DNA from: DATMFV01 sp035555975
GTDB lineage: Bacteria > Verrucomicrobiota > Verrucomicrobiia > Chthoniobacterales > Chthoniobacteraceae
Reading direction: 5' to 3'
DNA: 64,000 bases
NCBI GenBank assembly: GCA_035555975.1
Contig: DATMFV010000088.1
Coordinates: 62,001-126,000 of the forward strand
A program made the position numbers and the translations under genes. Shown here in pieces: positions 62,604 through 64,000 of this stretch (its first letter is position 1; each line of letters opens with the position of its first letter). Under the pieces are notes generated by a model that was not told the origin of the DNA, made no database searches, and was given only the letters and a program-made list of their open reading frames with translations.

Positions 62604-63588
62604 ACCGCAGCGGACCGTCTCCATCGTCGGCACCGGCAGTTACGTCCCCGAAAAGGTGCTCTCCAACGCCGACCTCGAAAAGATGGTGGAGACCTCCGAC
62701 GAGTGGATCGTGACCCGCACCGGCATCCGCGAACGCCGGATTGCCGCAGACGACGAGTTCACCAGCCAGATGGCGACCAAGGCCGCCCGCGCCGCCCTCG
62801 AACAGGCCGGAGTGGCGGCAAACGAGATCAACCTGATCATCGTCGCCACCGTCACCCCCGACATGGCCTTCCCCTCGACCGCCTGTTTCGTCCAGAAAGA
62901 GCTTGGAGCGACCGGGGCCGCCTGTTTCGACGTCTCCGCCGCCTGCGCCGGGTTCCTCTACGCGATGGAGATCGCCGCGCAGTTCATCGCCAACCACACC
63001 GCCGAGACCGTGCTCGTCATCGGCGCCGAAAAACTGAGCGGCATCGTCGACTGGAGCGACCGGAACACCTGCGTCCTCTTCGGCGACGGCGCGGGAGCCG
63101 CCGTCCTGCGCCATCGCCCCGGCTCGCACGGCATCATCGCCTCCCACATGGAGACCAACGCCGAGCTGACCGACATCCTCACCCTTCCCGGCGGCGGGAG
63201 CCGTTTTCCGATCACCGCCGAGAACGTCAACCAGCGGACCAACACGATCAAGATGGCGGGCAAGGAGGTCTACAAACAGGCCGTCAACGCCATGCTCTCC
63301 GCCTCGCTCAAAGTGTTGGAGGAATCGGGCCTGAAAGCCGACGATCTGGCATGCATCATCCCGCACCAGGCCAATTACCGGATCATCGAAGCGATCGCCA
63401 GCCGCATGGAAGTGCCGATGGAGCGTTTCATGATCGACCTCGACCGCTACGGCAACACGAGCGCGGCGGCGGTGGCGATCGCGCTCGACGAAGCCAACCG
63501 CTCCGGACGGATGAAGGAGGGCGATTTTATCCTCCTCGTCGTCTTTGGAGGCGGCCTGACTTGGGCCAGTTCCGTTATTCAATGGTAG
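62566..63588 (+). CDS. fabH: 3-oxoacyl-ACP synthase III
   Basis: The 340-residue thiolase-fold protein has the catalytic Cys in SAACAGFLYAME (C127), the His in IIPHQANYRI (H267) and the Asn in YGNTSAA (N297). It starts fatty-acid synthesis by condensing acetyl-CoA with malonyl-ACP. The ATG at 62566 lies within plsX. The tatD gene follows after 13 bases. Confidence 0.96.
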   Translation: MIKSQPRNPRLLKPQRTVSIVGTGSYVPEKVLSNADLEKMVETSDEWIVTRTGIRERRIAADDEFTSQMATKAARAALEQAGVAANEINLIIVATVTPDMAFPSTACFVQKELGATGAACFDVSAACAGFLYAMEIAAQFIANHTAETVLVIGAEKLSGIVDWSDRNTCVLFGDGAGAAVLRHRPGSHGIIASHMETNAELTDILTLPGGGSRFPITAENVNQRTNTIKMAGKEVYKQAVNAMLSASLKVLEESGLKADDLACIIPHQANYRIIEAIASRMEVPMERFMIDLDRYGNTSAAAVAIALDEANRSGRMKEGDFILLVVFGGGLTWASSVIQW

Positions 63589-63601
63589 AACCTCCTTCGC
63601 C

Positions 63602-64000
63602 ATGCTGACCGATACCCACGTCCATCTCGATTTCCCGGAGTTTGAAAACGATCTGGACGCCGTGCTGGAACGGGCCCGGGCAGCGGGCGTGACCCGCGTC
63701 ATCACCATCGGCACCGATGTCGAGGGGAGCCGTCAGGCCGTGGCGCTCGCCGAGCGTTACCCGATGGTCTACGCCACCGTCGGCATTCATCCCAACAACG
63801 CCGCCGAAACGCTGGAAAAGGAACCCGACGCCATCGCCAGCCTGCGCGAACTCGCCGCCCACCCTAAGGTGGTCGCGATCGGCGAAACCGGGCTCGACTA
63901 CTACCGGCTTCCCGGGCGCACCATGGCTTCGACCTCGCTGGTCGCCCTCTCCAACGAGGAACCGCGCGATGTCGAGGCAGCGATCCGCGACGGCGCGATC
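63602..64000 (+). CDS. tatD: TatD family deoxyribonuclease (3' truncated by the window edge)
   Basis: The first 133 codons of a TatD-family metal-dependent hydrolase are visible: DTHVHLDFPEF (HxH metal motif), ITIGTDVEGSRQAVALAERY and TVGIHPNNAAE, then AIGETGLDYYR with the Glu ligand. After LDYYR the sequence reads LPGRTMASTSLVALSNEEPR, possibly a lineage-specific insertion before the rest of the barrel. It is likely a 3'-5' exonuclease or D-aminoacyl-tRNA deacylase-type hydrolase; the C-terminus is not seen. Confidence 0.92.
   Translation, partial: MLTDTHVHLDFPEFENDLDAVLERARAAGVTRVITIGTDVEGSRQAVALAERYPMVYATVGIHPNNAAETLEKEPDAIASLRELAAHPKVVAIGETGLDYYRLPGRTMASTSLVALSNEEPRDVEAAIRDGAI

Overview
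The window is high-GC and gene-dense. It suggests a free-living, polysaccharide-degrading member of the Verrucomicrobiota, or of a close PVC relative such as Lentisphaerota. The evidence is four PEP-CTERM proteins (three carrying autotransporter-type beta-strand repeats), three class III pseudopilins ending in an H-x9-DG-like segment, several GntR-headed/LacI-bodied sugar regulators, and an ECF-type sigma factor overlapping a large zinc-ribbon Ser/Thr kinase. Lineage is inferred from gene content only.

Layout: 1-5446 holds the end of a Gfo/Idh/MocA oxidoreductase and a giant secreted CBM9-like/PL26-like rhamnogalacturonan lyase, facing an AraC regulator (5453-6292). 6448-9638 is a metal-efflux pair (CopA-type ATPase and a CDF transporter). 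9639-16385 is cassette A on the minus strand: GntR/LacI regulator, PEP-CTERM beta-strand-repeat protein, pseudopilin, beta-helix lipoprotein, M19-like dipeptidase. 16509-20227 is the sigma factor/kinase pair. 20331-20818 is the RNase P RNA with its terminator. 20839-24881 holds aconitase, a peroxiredoxin and a DUF456 membrane protein. 24878-35089 is cassette B (minus): Gfo/Idh oxidoreductase, GntR/LacI regulator, PEP-CTERM protein read through into a second exported domain, CBM9-like glycosidase-like protein, pseudopilin, FAD oxidoreductase. 35246-41395 holds envelope and cofactor genes (L,D-transpeptidase with a small membrane protein, CNNM/CBS protein, CbiX-DR2241 chelatase-like protein, amidohydrolase, D,D-carboxypeptidase). 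41364-46333 has ilvD/LysR and an enolase-superfamily enzyme with a divergent GntR/LacI regulator. 46401-49063 has an HDAC-like deacetylase, a PEP-CTERM SGNH hydrolase and a membrane protein. 49337-55704 is cassette C (minus): PEP-CTERM protein, pseudopilin, beta-helix lipoprotein, LacI regulator. 55822-64000 is core metabolism: glcD/glcF, pyrF, coaD, DUF177, rpmF, plsX, fabH, tatD.

The most interesting theme is the repeated cassette: sugar-type regulator + PEP-CTERM beta-strand-repeat protein + dedicated pseudopilin + large exported glycan-acting protein. It occurs three times, with stop/start overlaps that imply co-translation. I infer modular, substrate-specific surface units in which each locus carries its own pseudopilin and surface protein. 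Other items worth attention are a kinase ending in a SecDF-P1-head-like domain, a PEP-CTERM anchor in the middle of an ORF, a 167-bp element with 20-bp terminal inverted repeats whose end sequence recurs (18/20) inside the RNase P RNA gene, and tandem TACGTA-centred operators.
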